A model generated the notes under the pieces. That model did no database searches, was not told where the DNA came from, and saw nothing but the letters and a program-made list of their open reading frames with translations. Positions 26,724-35,370 of a stretch of 64,000 bases of DNA are shown piece by piece; positions within the stretch are counted from its first letter, which is position 1; each line of letters opens with the position of its first letter. Source of the stretch: Nitrincola sp048264025 (GTDB lineage: Bacteria; Pseudomonadota; Gammaproteobacteria; Pseudomonadales; Balneatricaceae); assembly GCF_048264025.1 (NCBI RefSeq), contig NZ_JBLXDN010000015.1, forward strand, positions 1 to 64,000. The letters are read 5' to 3'. Made by a program: the position numbers and the translations under genes.

Positions 26724-26936
26724 TTTACACTAAGAGTGTTCGTACTATAATTGGTACCAGATGGATGTGCGCGGGGACTCTTTTGCAAAGTAAGTGAGTT
26801 GTAATGCCAACACAGCTAGCTTTACAGCATATGAGGAATTCCATTTGCCGACCTCACTTGTGGGGGCCCTAGATGACCTGGGATAAAGAGCACCCGATAT
26901 TGATTAGCACTAAGGCCCGAAAGGGCCTTTTTGCTT
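26724..26936 (+). ncRNA. Candidate small RNA between a promoter and a terminator
   Basis: A promoter TTTACA (26724-26729), 16-bp spacer, TATAAT (26746-26751) faces a strong intrinsic terminator: stem AAGGCCC-GAAA-GGGCCTT (26912-26929) followed by TTTTGC. A transcript from about 26758 would be roughly 175-180 nt. The only frames inside are very short (for example a 22-codon one from an ATG near 26803). I infer an intergenic small RNA, or a leader with a short peptide; expression is untested. Confidence 0.4.
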
Positions 26937-26952
26937 TCTGCAATAAACACAC

Positions 26953-27507
26953 TTACCGCCTTCTCTTGTTTCTTGATTTCGGCGGTTTGGGCTTGACTCC
27001 TTTGACTGCCAAGCTGTGTGCCAGAGCAGTAAACGGCATGTTAGGTGCATCAGAAGGTGGTGGCTTAGACTTATCGTACGGATGAATTGTCTTCACCCGG
27101 ATGAACAAGCCATTTTCTTCTTGGTTACTCTGTTGAGCAGAGAACGCGACCTTTATTGGCATGCCATCTTTGTCTTCCACTATGAGCCAGTTTTCCCCGC
27201 TGTGCTTCCGATCTTTCGATAGATAGCAGACTTGGGATGTCCAGCCAGCAATCCACTGTCTGGCATCAAGCGTGTAGCTGTGCCGAATAGGACAAAATAT
27301 CCGCTTATTACCATAGTGATCATGTAAAACCGTATGCCCTTCCTCAGGCTCACCGTCTGCATGGGGCTCAGTATAACAATGGTTACTAAAGACTATTCCA
27401 GTAGGCACTTCAGTTCCGCATCGTAGAGTAAATGTATGTTTCATGCGGAATAGGTGGCGCAGATCATAACGCTGACCATTGAATATGATGTACTGGGGGT
27501 GATGCAT
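26953..27507 (-). CDS. Hypothetical 184-aa protein with basic tail
   Basis: Starts MHHPQYIIFNGQRYDLRHLF. It is rich in His, Tyr and Cys in the first half (RCGTEVPTG, NHCYTEPHADG, FCPIRHSYTL), with a middle part like a small beta-rich domain (GENWLIVEDKDGMPIKVAFS). The C-terminus is strongly basic (KGVKPKPPKSRNKRRR), which could bind nucleic acid. No known family. It is the last minus-strand gene of the kfrA side, 219 bp beyond the 70-aa gene, so it may be a separate unit. Confidence 0.5.
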   Translation of the reverse strand: MHHPQYIIFNGQRYDLRHLFRMKHTFTLRCGTEVPTGIVFSNHCYTEPHADGEPEEGHTVLHDHYGNKRIFCPIRHSYTLDARQWIAGWTSQVCYLSKDRKHSGENWLIVEDKDGMPIKVAFSAQQSNQEENGLFIRVKTIHPYDKSKPPPSDAPNMPFTALAHSLAVKGVKPKPPKSRNKRRR

Positions 27508-27725
27508 CTGGGATCCTTATCTACATTCCCATTGGTGTGAGAGTGACTAGATGACAATCACAAGGGTTGAAGCATTGTTTCCCTATTGTACGGCACGTTT
27601 CTAAAAACATCGGCAAAAGATGCAAACTTCAAAGCAAACAGAAGGATAGGCTAGTAAGTGAGAATGGAGCTGCCTTCCAGGTCATCAGGAAAAAATCTCA
27701 TCGAGATCATATGAGACCGAAATCC

Positions 27726-27938
27726 TTACTTGCGGCTTATCTCTCTCATGATGCCAGATAGGTCAAGCCCGAGACTGTCAGCCAGTCGTCCAATATCACT
27801 CGGCGGTGAAGGAGGGGCGAAACTGTTTGCTTTCTCAGCTCTCTTTGCAACAACCATGACTTCTAACTGAGCCACTAGCATGTCCAACTGCTCAGGCTGT
27901 AACGACATCAAAAAATCAACAGAACGCTCATCGTGCAT
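27726..27938 (-). CDS. Hypothetical 70-aa protein, kfrA-linked
   Basis: MHDERSVDFLMSLQPEQLDM and LVAQLEVMVVAKRAEKAN form a predicted helix, then a Pro/Ser linker (FAPPSPPSD) and a second short helix (IGRLADSLGLDLSGIMREIS). The helix-linker-helix style recalls very small H-NS-like or partner proteins, but I cannot assign it. It starts 20 bp after kfrA with GGGAG upstream, so the two are almost certainly cotranscribed. Confidence 0.55.
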   Translation of the reverse strand: MHDERSVDFLMSLQPEQLDMLVAQLEVMVVAKRAEKANSFAPPSPPSDIGRLADSLGLDLSGIMREISRK

Positions 27939-27958
27939 CTTTGATCACTTCTCCCAGG

Positions 27959-28720
27959 TTATGAGTATGCTTCATCACTGTCTTTAGAATCACCCTTTTG
28001 TTGCGACTTAAACTCAGCAATTAAGTCTTCACGTTGCTGGCGCAGAAGCTCTGACATCTCATCTTTCATTTCATTTTTAAATGATTTGAGCATGATCCGG
28101 TTTTCCTGAGCCTCCGCTGAAGAACGCTGCAGTTCATCCTTAAGACCCTTGATCGTGGCTTCTGCCTCCAACAGCTCACCACGCAGCTGGGCCATTTGAA
28201 TTTCTAGCTTCTGTTTGTCGCCGGCAAGGCTGCTCATTGCATCGATCTGTTGTGCGATCGTCGATTCACTCTCCTGAAGAGACTTCTGTAATTCGAGAAC
28301 CTTGTGGGCCTTATTTTCTACTTCAGACTCATTTCGCTCGAGTGTTGCGTGTAATTCGAGCCGCTCCGCGCGTAGGCTTCTTCGATCTTCTTCTACGGCG
28401 CGTTGCTGGTCAACAACGGTTTCCTGAGCGGCAAGCAGCGCATTCTCCCACAACAGTTCAAGTGACGTTTTCAGGGCTGGCGGCATTGATGCCGGGTCAA
28501 CGCTGTACTCTTCCTCGTCCCTCCACTCGTTTATGTATTTCTGCACGGTGGCATCACTGCCACCTGAAATGCCTGTGTGGGTACGAATCGTTCTAATCGT
28601 TGCATGAATCGCTTGGGCCTTAAGCTCACGGCAGGCTTTGAAAACAACGCTTTTATCCCAGTACTGGCTTTTACGGCCATTCGGCCGAGTTTCTTCATTC
28701 ATGGCACTCACCTCATTCAT
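27959..28720 (-). CDS. kfrA: KfrA-like DNA-binding coiled-coil protein
   Basis: 253 aa. The N-terminal region (about 20-85: VVFKACRELKAQAIHATIRT, HTGISGGSDATVQKYINEWR) is the KfrA_N winged-helix signature. From about 105 to 245 the chain is a long coiled coil (VVDQQRAVEEDRRSLRAERL ... LRQQREDLIAEFKSQQ). Plasmid KfrA proteins repress their own gene and help organise or segregate plasmids. Here it is divergent from a tyrosine-recombinase operon across overlapping inverted repeats at 28767-28802, so it may regulate both. The start at 28720 follows AGGGGG. Confidence 0.8.
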   Translation of the reverse strand: MNEVSAMNEETRPNGRKSQYWDKSVVFKACRELKAQAIHATIRTIRTHTGISGGSDATVQKYINEWRDEEEYSVDPASMPPALKTSLELLWENALLAAQETVVDQQRAVEEDRRSLRAERLELHATLERNESEVENKAHKVLELQKSLQESESTIAQQIDAMSSLAGDKQKLEIQMAQLRGELLEAEATIKGLKDELQRSSAEAQENRIMLKSFKNEMKDEMSELLRQQREDLIAEFKSQQKGDSKDSDEAYS

Positions 28721-28766
28721 TGCGCCCCCTGCCCTGTTCTTCGAAGATTTTGGCGCTACAACTTCA

Positions 28767-28802
28767 ACTAATAATATATTGTATTAGTGTATTACACTAA
28801 TA
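28767..28802. promoter_or_regulatory. Overlapping inverted repeats between kfrA and the recombinase operon
   Basis: TATTAGTGTA-T-TACACTAATA (28782-28802) is a perfect 21-bp palindrome. A further ACTAAT (28767-28772) pairs with the ATTAGT at 28783-28788, giving three half-sites in 36 bp inside an AT-rich region. The position 60-80 bp before kfrA fits an autoregulatory KfrA operator. The region also contains the likely promoters of both divergent units. Confidence 0.65.
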
Positions 28803-28920
28803 CATATACGACATATATAACTGTAAAGATTCAACAATCTTAATAGTAATGTGCTAATCTCAATCGGAACCGAAGTTGAAGCTGGTAGATGCTGGCTGCC
28901 AAAACAGGAAGGAAAGGGCG

Positions 28921-29445
28921 ATGATCGAGAAACACGGCCGCGAATGGATGGACCATGAAATCAGCCTGGCGCAGATGTCGGCTAATGAATGGCGGCTGGG
29001 GATGGATGACGCCGGATCACCGGTCGATCAACACTGGTTTTACCTGGTCGATACGCTGGGGAGCAGCATACAGGCGATGGGCGTTAATCGCGCCATCTTC
29101 GACAAGCTTGGCCAAATGAACTCAGGTGCCTGGATCGCTCCGGAGGAATGCGCAAGCGAGATCGTTTCACGGGTACTTGGCGTTGAATCCCAAACTAAGG
29201 AGGGCCAGCGCCTATTGGCCGCGGCTATCACTGCGTATATCCCGCAGACCCAGGCCTATCTGGTATGGCTGGCGCATACTGGCGAAAAGGACCAGATGCA
29301 CTTCATTCTGATGATCTATCCTGGTGGCGTACTGCGACCCCAGCCGATCCTATACCCGGGCGCCATAATTCCAGTACCTGAACTAATGGCCAACCTGGAA
29401 GCAATTATGTCTGCCGACAAAGCCAAGTATCCTGAATGGTTCTGA
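28921..29445 (+). CDS. Hypothetical protein ahead of the tyrosine recombinase
   Basis: 174 aa from the ATG at 28921 (MIEKHGREWMDHEISLAQMS), chosen because AGGAAGGAAAGG precedes it; an in-frame ATG at 28876 is possible. The protein is mixed alpha/beta with no recognised domain, and is soluble (NRAIFDKLGQMNSGAWIAPE, VWLAHTGEKDQMHFILMIYP). Its stop is 1 bp before the recombinase ATG, so the two are made together and the protein may be a recombination accessory factor. That role is inference. Confidence 0.55.
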   Translation: MIEKHGREWMDHEISLAQMSANEWRLGMDDAGSPVDQHWFYLVDTLGSSIQAMGVNRAIFDKLGQMNSGAWIAPEECASEIVSRVLGVESQTKEGQRLLAAAITAYIPQTQAYLVWLAHTGEKDQMHFILMIYPGGVLRPQPILYPGAIIPVPELMANLEAIMSADKAKYPEWF

Positions 29446-29446
29446 T

Positions 29447-30514
29447 ATGAGTGGGCTCATCACACAAGCGCAACGCCAGCTGCAGCAACTCGGCACCCAA
29501 AATGGACTGACCGCAGAGGGTGAGGGCGCCAACCCTTTATTGGACGCTCCATTGAGAGGTGAGCGTAACCCGGCCAACGTATACCTCATGCGGTATGGCG
29601 GTACCACGGCCGTGACTTACCGGAATCGGTTAAATCAATGTGCGGCCCGACTAGGTGCGCCAAATGGGGACTATGAATGGCTCAACTGGGCGGAGTTCAA
29701 TGCCCATCGAATTCAGGCAATGCTGCAGGCACTATACGAGCCCTATGTTGAGGACGGCGATTACAAACGCCGATCGCCCAACACCATGAATGGGCTACTG
29801 GTTACATTGAAAGGCGTGATGAGCCAGGCATTTAAAATGGGGTGGATCAATCGGGATACACACGAAGGCATCAGCGACATTAAAGCCTTCAAAGTGAGGC
29901 TGGAGCTTACAGGCCGTATGGCCGATTCTCACGAAACCGCAGCACTGGAGGCGGGCTGCGATGCTGTAGCCGAGACGAAACCCGGAAAAGCGGCACGCGA
30001 CCGCGCTATATTCCGTTTGGCATTCCTGTCCGGGATTCGTCGCCATGAATTCTCGTTACTTAACCTAGACAGCTTCAAGCCGCAAACAGAACAAATCACG
30101 GTACTAGGAAAAGGGGGGAAAGTTGCCACTTTGGAACTGGCACCCGAAACAACTGAAGCCATACTGGGGTGGCTTCAGCACAGAGGATTTGAGCCTGGAG
30201 CACTGTTCACAGCTGTTAGCAAAGCAGATAGGCCGATTCTCAGTCGACGGATATCCCCATCAGGCATTGGATACCTGTTCAAAGATTATTGTCTGAGGTT
30301 AGGTATCAATAACCTGACACCCCATGATTCAAGGCGTACTTACTGCTCAAATGTGCTTGATGTACCCGGCATAGATCCCAAAACAGCTATGGATATGGCT
30401 AGGCATAGTTCGTTCGACACAACAGCCAGATATGACCGACGAGGAAACGAGAAGCGCAAGCATGTAGCAGGGCAGCTAACCATGGGGAAAGTGATCAGTC
30501 GTGGTCCGGGGTAG
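29447..30514 (+). CDS. Tyrosine recombinase/integrase
   Basis: 355 aa. The N-terminal SAM-like core-binding domain (about 35-150: YLMRYGGTTAVTYRNRLNQC ... VTLKGVMSQAFKMGW) precedes the catalytic domain with a full set of residues: R198 (LSGIRRHE), K222/K225 (GKGGK), H293 and R296 (TPHDSRR), H320 (ARHSSF) and Y329 (TARYDRRG). It should be catalytically competent. No att-like repeats or cargo border is evident. Linked genes are the upstream hypothetical gene and divergent kfrA, so it may serve dimer resolution or a KfrA-marked element rather than a phage. Confidence 0.9.
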   Translation: MSGLITQAQRQLQQLGTQNGLTAEGEGANPLLDAPLRGERNPANVYLMRYGGTTAVTYRNRLNQCAARLGAPNGDYEWLNWAEFNAHRIQAMLQALYEPYVEDGDYKRRSPNTMNGLLVTLKGVMSQAFKMGWINRDTHEGISDIKAFKVRLELTGRMADSHETAALEAGCDAVAETKPGKAARDRAIFRLAFLSGIRRHEFSLLNLDSFKPQTEQITVLGKGGKVATLELAPETTEAILGWLQHRGFEPGALFTAVSKADRPILSRRISPSGIGYLFKDYCLRLGINNLTPHDSRRTYCSNVLDVPGIDPKTAMDMARHSSFDTTARYDRRGNEKRKHVAGQLTMGKVISRGPG

Positions 30515-31044
30515 GAGATCTAAAGCCCACAGGTAACAAGATAAGAAAGTAGTGTAATGCCGTGAAAATTATACGGATGGAGATCAGTGCACCTGGGCCG
30601 GCAGCTGCTTGCTGCCATGATTACATAGTTACAGATAGCTTATTCCCAGCAACTCAAACGTGAACAGATTAAGTACAGGTGCTATCCAAACCTATCTGAA
30701 GCGCAGAGCGATATGTTCGTCTATATATCGAGATGTTCTACACCCCTGCCAGCCCATGATTCCAATCACTGACTGTCGCCAGTAGCGTTTGAAATGCAGT
30801 ATTTGACCAAAAAAAGAGAGTCTAAGAAACTCGGGGCGATTTAAGCTGAACCAGTACAGGTGATTCTTACACTATTGATGGGAACCATCCTTGGTACCCA
30901 GCAATAGATTGGCTTAAACTGGAAAAAACTAAGGCTATGCCTCTTTAATTACTAATACTCACTATGAGAACAGCATTCTCTATTTAGAATAGCAATACCA
31001 ACTAAGAGCAGAAGATGCCGTCAAGTTCATAGGCAGCTAATATT
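30515..31044. other. Gene-poor stretch between recombinase and dctP
   Basis: About 530 bp with no convincing open frame. It marks the switch from accessory DNA to the catabolic cluster. I see no tRNA, att core or terminator with a clear stem and T-run. Confidence 0.4.
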
Positions 31045-32091
31045 CTAATTTTGAGCGGATGACGTTTTCTCGGCTTCATATTGACGGGCGACCAGGCGCA
31101 GCTCGTTCAGCGCACCACGGGCATCCACATCCAGATCGGATACGCTCTGAATCCAGGCCTCATCGGCCCCCTCAGCCAACGCCCGGTATTCCTGCGCCAG
31201 CGGGTCATTCACCCCCACGGTATTGATGGTTACGCCACTTTCGCGAGCCAACTTGAGACCTGCCACATCTGACTGATCCTGAGCCCAACCGCCCAGCGCC
31301 GACAATTTCTCGCCCGATACTCGACGAATGGCATCAGCGTCTTTCGGGTCCAACTCTTCCATGAAATCGGGGCTAATGAAGAAAGAGAAACTGCCCAGAT
31401 ACATACCGCCCGGCAGCTGAGTACTGTCGGTGATCACTTCGTTCAGGCGCAGGTTTTTAACATCACAGACCGGCAGAAAAACACCATCAATAACACCTTG
31501 CTGCAGCATTTCATACACTTTGGGTGCCGGAGCCGCTACAGGCACAAGACCCGCTTTTTCACCAATCACAGACTGGACACCGCCACCGACACGAATCTTC
31601 TTGCCCTGAAGGTCAGCCATGCTTGTAACCGGGAAGTTACTGTGAATCTGACCGGGCCCATGAGTCACCAAGGCGACCAGTTCCAGACCCTGAAACTCAG
31701 GCGCATCCTTGAAGTATTTGTTGTGCACACGCCAATGCGCCACGGACGCAGCTTCACCTGAAACGCCCAGCAATGGCTGTTCCACGATCTGAGTTAGACG
31801 AAAACGTCCCGGCACATAGCCGTGGTAGCCCCAGCTGGCATCAGCAACGCCATCCTCAACCAGGTTGAACATGGTTTTCGGATGACCCATGTTGTACTCA
31901 ACGGCCAGGGTCACGCGGTTATCGGTGGCGTCTTCGATCCACTTTTTCCAGGTCGGCAGCACCACTTCATTGACCGGGTGCGTCGGTGGCATCCAGCTGG
32001 CAAATCGCATCACGGTCTGGCTCCAGGCGGAAGCGGAGAACAGAGTGCCTGCGGCCGCCAGGGCGAGGGCGGCAAATTTCGTCTTCTTCAT
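31045..32091 (-). CDS. TRAP transporter solute-binding protein (orphan DctP)
   Basis: 348 aa with a typical signal peptide (MKKTKFAALALAAAGTLFSA, cleavage after SASAWSQ). The DctP fold features RFASWMPPTHPVNEVVLPTW, the ligand-binding segment LQGKKIRVGGGVQSVIGEKA and IDGVFLPVCDV. It would bind an organic acid in the periplasm. It is the last gene of the mhpD-F-E unit, 100 bp after mhpE, but no DctQM partners adjoin. It may work with the TRAP membrane components at 48.5-50.4 kb or elsewhere. An aromatic acid such as a phenylpropionate is a possible ligand. Confidence 0.88.
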   Translation of the reverse strand: MKKTKFAALALAAAGTLFSASAWSQTVMRFASWMPPTHPVNEVVLPTWKKWIEDATDNRVTLAVEYNMGHPKTMFNLVEDGVADASWGYHGYVPGRFRLTQIVEQPLLGVSGEAASVAHWRVHNKYFKDAPEFQGLELVALVTHGPGQIHSNFPVTSMADLQGKKIRVGGGVQSVIGEKAGLVPVAAPAPKVYEMLQQGVIDGVFLPVCDVKNLRLNEVITDSTQLPGGMYLGSFSFFISPDFMEELDPKDADAIRRVSGEKLSALGGWAQDQSDVAGLKLARESGVTINTVGVNDPLAQEYRALAEGADEAWIQSVSDLDVDARGALNELRLVARQYEAEKTSSAQN

Positions 32092-32191
32092 GGGTCGTAC
32101 CTGTATTGTTATGGTTATCTATTGTTTTATCTGTTGTTTGTAATGTTGCTTTTGATGCACAGAGGGCCAGCAAAAGCCGGCCCTTCAGGGT

Positions 32192-33214
32192 TTACTGACG
32201 CTTGAGCAGATCCAGCGCCACGTCCACGATCATGTCTTCCTGACCACCGACCATGCGGCGCTTGCCCAGCTCAACCAGAATGTCGACGGTCTTGAGACCG
32301 TACTTCTCGGCCGCCACTTCGGAGTGACGCAGGAAGCTGGAGTAGACGCCGGCATACCCCAGCGCCAGGGTTTCACGGTCAACGCGTACCGGGCGGTCCT
32401 GCAGTGGGCGTACGATGTCGTCGGCGGCATCCATCAGGGCATACACATCGGTACCGTGCTCCCAGCCCATCTTGTCGAAGGCGGCAATGCACACTTCCAG
32501 TGGCGCGTTACCGGCACCGGCGCCCTGACCCGCGAGGGAGGCGTCGACTCGGTCACAGCCCTCTTCAACCGCGACGATGGAGTTGGCCACACCCAATGCC
32601 AGATTGTGGTGGGCATGGATACCGGTCTGAGTTGCCGGATCCAGCACCCCCTTCACCGCACGGAAGCGGTCACGGATATCCTGCATGCCCATGGCACCGC
32701 CGGAATCGACCACGTAGATGCAGGTGGCACCGTAACTCTCCATCAGCTTGGCCTGCTCGGCCAGCCCCTGCGGCGCCTGCATGTGGCTCATCATCAGGAA
32801 GCCGACGGTATCCATGCCCAGCTTGCGGGCATGTTCGATATGCTGACGGGACACGTCCGCCTCGGTGCAGTGGGTCGCTACACGCACGATACGGGCACCG
32901 GCGCTGTAGGCATTTTCCAGGTCATGCACGGTGCCGATACCAGGCAGCAGCAGCGTGGCGATCTGCGCATGCTCGACCACTTCCGCTACCGCTTCGATCC
33001 ACTCCAGATCGGTATGGGCACCGAAGCCGTAGTTGAAGCTGGAGCCCTGCAGGCCGTCGCCGTGGGACACCTCGATGGAGTCCACCTTGGCCTTGTCCAG
33101 CGCGCGGGCGATATCCTGTACATTCTTGATCGAGTACTGGTGACACACCGCATGGCTGCCGTCGCGCAGGGTCACATCAGAGATGTAGAGTTTCTTGCCG
33201 GGATTGAATGTCAT
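32192..33214 (-). CDS. mhpE: 4-hydroxy-2-oxovalerate aldolase (copy A)
   Basis: 340 aa, the usual length. Class II pyruvate aldolase of the DmpG/MhpE type: R17-D18 and H21 in VTLRDGSHAVCHQ, the metal-binding IHAHHNLAL (about 200), and the C-terminal communication domain. It splits 4-hydroxy-2-oxovalerate into pyruvate and acetaldehyde, passing the aldehyde through a tunnel to the acylating dehydrogenase. It lies 11 bp behind mhpF, so the complex is encoded as one unit. A second copy (B) is at 55.8 kb. Confidence 0.93.
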   Translation of the reverse strand: MTFNPGKKLYISDVTLRDGSHAVCHQYSIKNVQDIARALDKAKVDSIEVSHGDGLQGSSFNYGFGAHTDLEWIEAVAEVVEHAQIATLLLPGIGTVHDLENAYSAGARIVRVATHCTEADVSRQHIEHARKLGMDTVGFLMMSHMQAPQGLAEQAKLMESYGATCIYVVDSGGAMGMQDIRDRFRAVKGVLDPATQTGIHAHHNLALGVANSIVAVEEGCDRVDASLAGQGAGAGNAPLEVCIAAFDKMGWEHGTDVYALMDAADDIVRPLQDRPVRVDRETLALGYAGVYSSFLRHSEVAAEKYGLKTVDILVELGKRRMVGGQEDMIVDVALDLLKRQ

Positions 33215-33225
33215 CTTGTTCGTCC

Positions 33226-34158
33226 TCAGTTAATCAGTGACTTGGCGATGCGCTCGGCGGTACCCAGCGCGGCAGAGGTCATGATGTCGAGGTTGCCGGC
33301 GTAGGCCGGGAGGTAATGGGCCGCACCTTCCACTTCCAGGAAAACGGAGGTTTTCAGGCCGCTGAAATGGCCATGCCCCGGAATGTTGATCGGCTGATCT
33401 TCGGGGATTTCGTCGAACTGGACCTTCTGCTTCAGACGGTAGCCCGGTACGTAACTCTGCACTGCCGCTGCCATCTCCTCGATGGAGGCTTCCACCTGTG
33501 CCTGATCCGCCTTCTCGGACAGCACGTAGACGGTGTCGCGCATCAGCAGGGGCGGCTCGGCCGGGTTCAGGATGATCACCGCCTTGCCCTTGCTGGCACC
33601 GCCGACCACTTCGATCGCCTTGGTGGTGGTTTCAGTAAACTCGTCGATATTGGCGCGAGTGCCCGGGCCGGCCGACTTGCTGGAGATGGACGCCACGATC
33701 TCGGCATAGTGCACCTTGGCCACGCGTGACACTGCCGCCACCATCGGAATGGTCGCCTGGCCACCGCAGGTCACCATGTTGACGTTGCCCTCGTTGAGGT
33801 GCTGCTCTAGGTTGACCACCGGCACACAGTAGGGGCCGATCGCCGCCGGTGTCAGGTCGATAAACCTGAGCGATTCCTTGTGACCACGCAGGAACACGTC
33901 ATTGTGCATGTGCGCCTTGGCCGAGGTGGCGTCGAACACGATATCGATGTCGGCAAATACCGGCATTTTCACTAGCCCATCGACGCCTTCGTGCGTCGTG
34001 GCCACGCCCATACGGGCCGCACGGGCCAGGCCGTCCGAGTTGGCATCGACCCCCACCATGGCGCCCATTTCCAGGCAGCCGCTGTTGCGCATGATCTTGA
34101 TCATCAGGTCGGTACCGATGTTGCCGGAACCGATGATGGCTACTTTTATCTTCTTCAT
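33226..34158 (-). CDS. mhpF: Acetaldehyde dehydrogenase, acylating (copy A)
   Basis: 310 aa from the ATG at 34158, with AGGAGTC upstream. NAD-binding GSGNIGTDLM at the N-terminus, catalytic C131 in NMVTCGGQAT, and NPAEPPLLMRDTVY near 220. It converts acetaldehyde, NAD+ and CoA to acetyl-CoA, receiving the aldehyde from the aldolase by channelling. It is located between mhpD and mhpE. A second copy (B) is at 54.9 kb. Confidence 0.93.
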   Translation of the reverse strand: MKKIKVAIIGSGNIGTDLMIKIMRNSGCLEMGAMVGVDANSDGLARAARMGVATTHEGVDGLVKMPVFADIDIVFDATSAKAHMHNDVFLRGHKESLRFIDLTPAAIGPYCVPVVNLEQHLNEGNVNMVTCGGQATIPMVAAVSRVAKVHYAEIVASISSKSAGPGTRANIDEFTETTTKAIEVVGGASKGKAVIILNPAEPPLLMRDTVYVLSEKADQAQVEASIEEMAAAVQSYVPGYRLKQKVQFDEIPEDQPINIPGHGHFSGLKTSVFLEVEGAAHYLPAYAGNLDIMTSAALGTAERIAKSLIN

Positions 34159-34180
34159 TTTGACTCCTGTTGCGAAAGGC

Positions 34181-34978
34181 TCAGGCGCTTGCCTGCGCAA
34201 ACTCAACGGCCACCTGGCCGATACCACTGATTTCAGCCTCGAAACGGTCTCCCGGGGCGCACTCCACCATCGGACCCAGAGCACCGCTGAGCACCAGATC
34301 GCCGGCTTTCAGCGGTGTGCCCAGACGACTCAGGGTGCGTGCCAGCCAAAGAGCGGCATTGAGCGGGTTGCCCAGGCATTCGGCACCGCTGCCGCTGGAA
34401 ACGCATTCGCCGTTGCGCGTCATGTGCATCTCGGCCCCGCGCAGGTCCACGCCATCCAGCCGGCGGGCCGGGGTGCCCAGCACAAAGCAACCGCTGGACG
34501 CGTTGTCCGCCACCGTATCAACAAAACGGATATCCCAGTTCTGGATGCGGCTGCCAACGATCTCGAGTGCCGGTACGACCCAGCCGATCGCCTGCATCAG
34601 CTCGGCGTGGGTGCAATCCTGCTGCGGCAGGTCGCGCTCCAGAATGAAAGCGATCTCGGCCTCAACCTTGGGCTGCATCACCAGATCGGCGGGGATGACG
34701 TCGTTGTCGCCGAAGCTCATGTCAGCGAACAGGGTGCCGAAATCCGGCTGGTCCACGCCCAGCTGGGCCTGCACACGGTGGTTGGTCAGGCCGACCTTGC
34801 GCCCCACGATGCGACGGCCCTGAGCAACCGCATGTTCGGTATTGATCTGCTGAATGCGGTAGGCTGACTCGGCGTCCTGAGAATCAAGACAATCTCGAAT
34901 CGGCGCGGTCGCCTGGTTAAGCTGTTCAGCCGCGCGCAAGCGCTCGGCCATCTCGTGTAACTGTTGTTCGTTCACCAT
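34181..34978 (-). CDS. mhpD: 2-keto-4-pentenoate hydratase
   Basis: 265 aa from the ATG at 34978 (MVNEQQLHEMAERLRAAEQL). Family segments include GRKVGLTN, the metal-site residues in MQPKVEAEIAFILE, VVPALEIVGSRI and GALGPMVECAPGD. It hydrates 2-hydroxypenta-2,4-dienoate to 4-hydroxy-2-oxovalerate, the step before the aldolase. First gene of the minus-strand operon, divergent from mhpR. The ribosome-binding site at this start is weak; an in-frame ATG at 35008 is the alternative. Confidence 0.92.
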   Translation of the reverse strand: MVNEQQLHEMAERLRAAEQLNQATAPIRDCLDSQDAESAYRIQQINTEHAVAQGRRIVGRKVGLTNHRVQAQLGVDQPDFGTLFADMSFGDNDVIPADLVMQPKVEAEIAFILERDLPQQDCTHAELMQAIGWVVPALEIVGSRIQNWDIRFVDTVADNASSGCFVLGTPARRLDGVDLRGAEMHMTRNGECVSSGSGAECLGNPLNAALWLARTLSRLGTPLKAGDLVLSGALGPMVECAPGDRFEAEISGIGQVAVEFAQASA

Positions 34979-35333
34979 GTGACTAAGTACCCAGGCAATT
35001 CGCCGCACAGCTGCGACGGGGCAGTTTCAGACTGTTGTAAACAGGCGATGCGGAGCGTTAACCAAGCTGATATCCTGAATTAAAAAGACATCAAACTGAG
35101 CAGATTCAAGCAGATTAATATCGGGTATAAAGCTGAGAGAAAAAGCAGTCATATAATAATGAGAGTTATGGATTATATTTATAACTTTCACTCTCATCAT
35201 TCTGCCCATATTTAAAATGGCGTGATGACTTATTCCGTTGAATATCATCTATGGACTCCGGGAAAGCATGTTTTTATTATGGCCGGAGTATAGGAATACC
35301 CTCTTAGCGACAGCAACAGAAATCGCACCCTAG

Positions 35334-35348
35334 GTGCACCTAGTGCAC
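35334..35348. promoter_or_regulatory. MhpR-type operator ahead of mhpR
   Basis: GTGCAC-CTA-GTGCAC, a 15-bp inverted repeat in the context GGTGCACCTAGTGCACA, located 23 bp before the mhpR start and in the mhpD-mhpR intergenic region. The same GTGCAC-N3-GTGCAC element precedes mhpB (36239-36253). As I recall, the E. coli MhpR site is nearly the same sequence, which supports the pathway assignment. Confidence 0.75.
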
Positions 35349-35370
35349 AACATGCAGCAGGAGACAGGCC

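Noticed and set aside
1..27000. Chromosomal superintegron with TA cassettes
   Set aside because: The density of small TA genes suggested one. I found no attC-like pairs (RYYYAAC/GTTRRRY with a long inverted repeat) between the genes, and the genes lie in both orientations; no integron integrase is in the window.
32324..33304. Long plus-strand frames opposite mhpE (up to 326 codons)
   Set aside because: Antisense shadows of a well-supported gene with GC-rich codon bias; the His/Gly/Arg-rich translations match no family.
33902..34867. 321-codon plus-strand frame opposite mhpF/mhpD
   Set aside because: Shadow of two real genes on the other strand.
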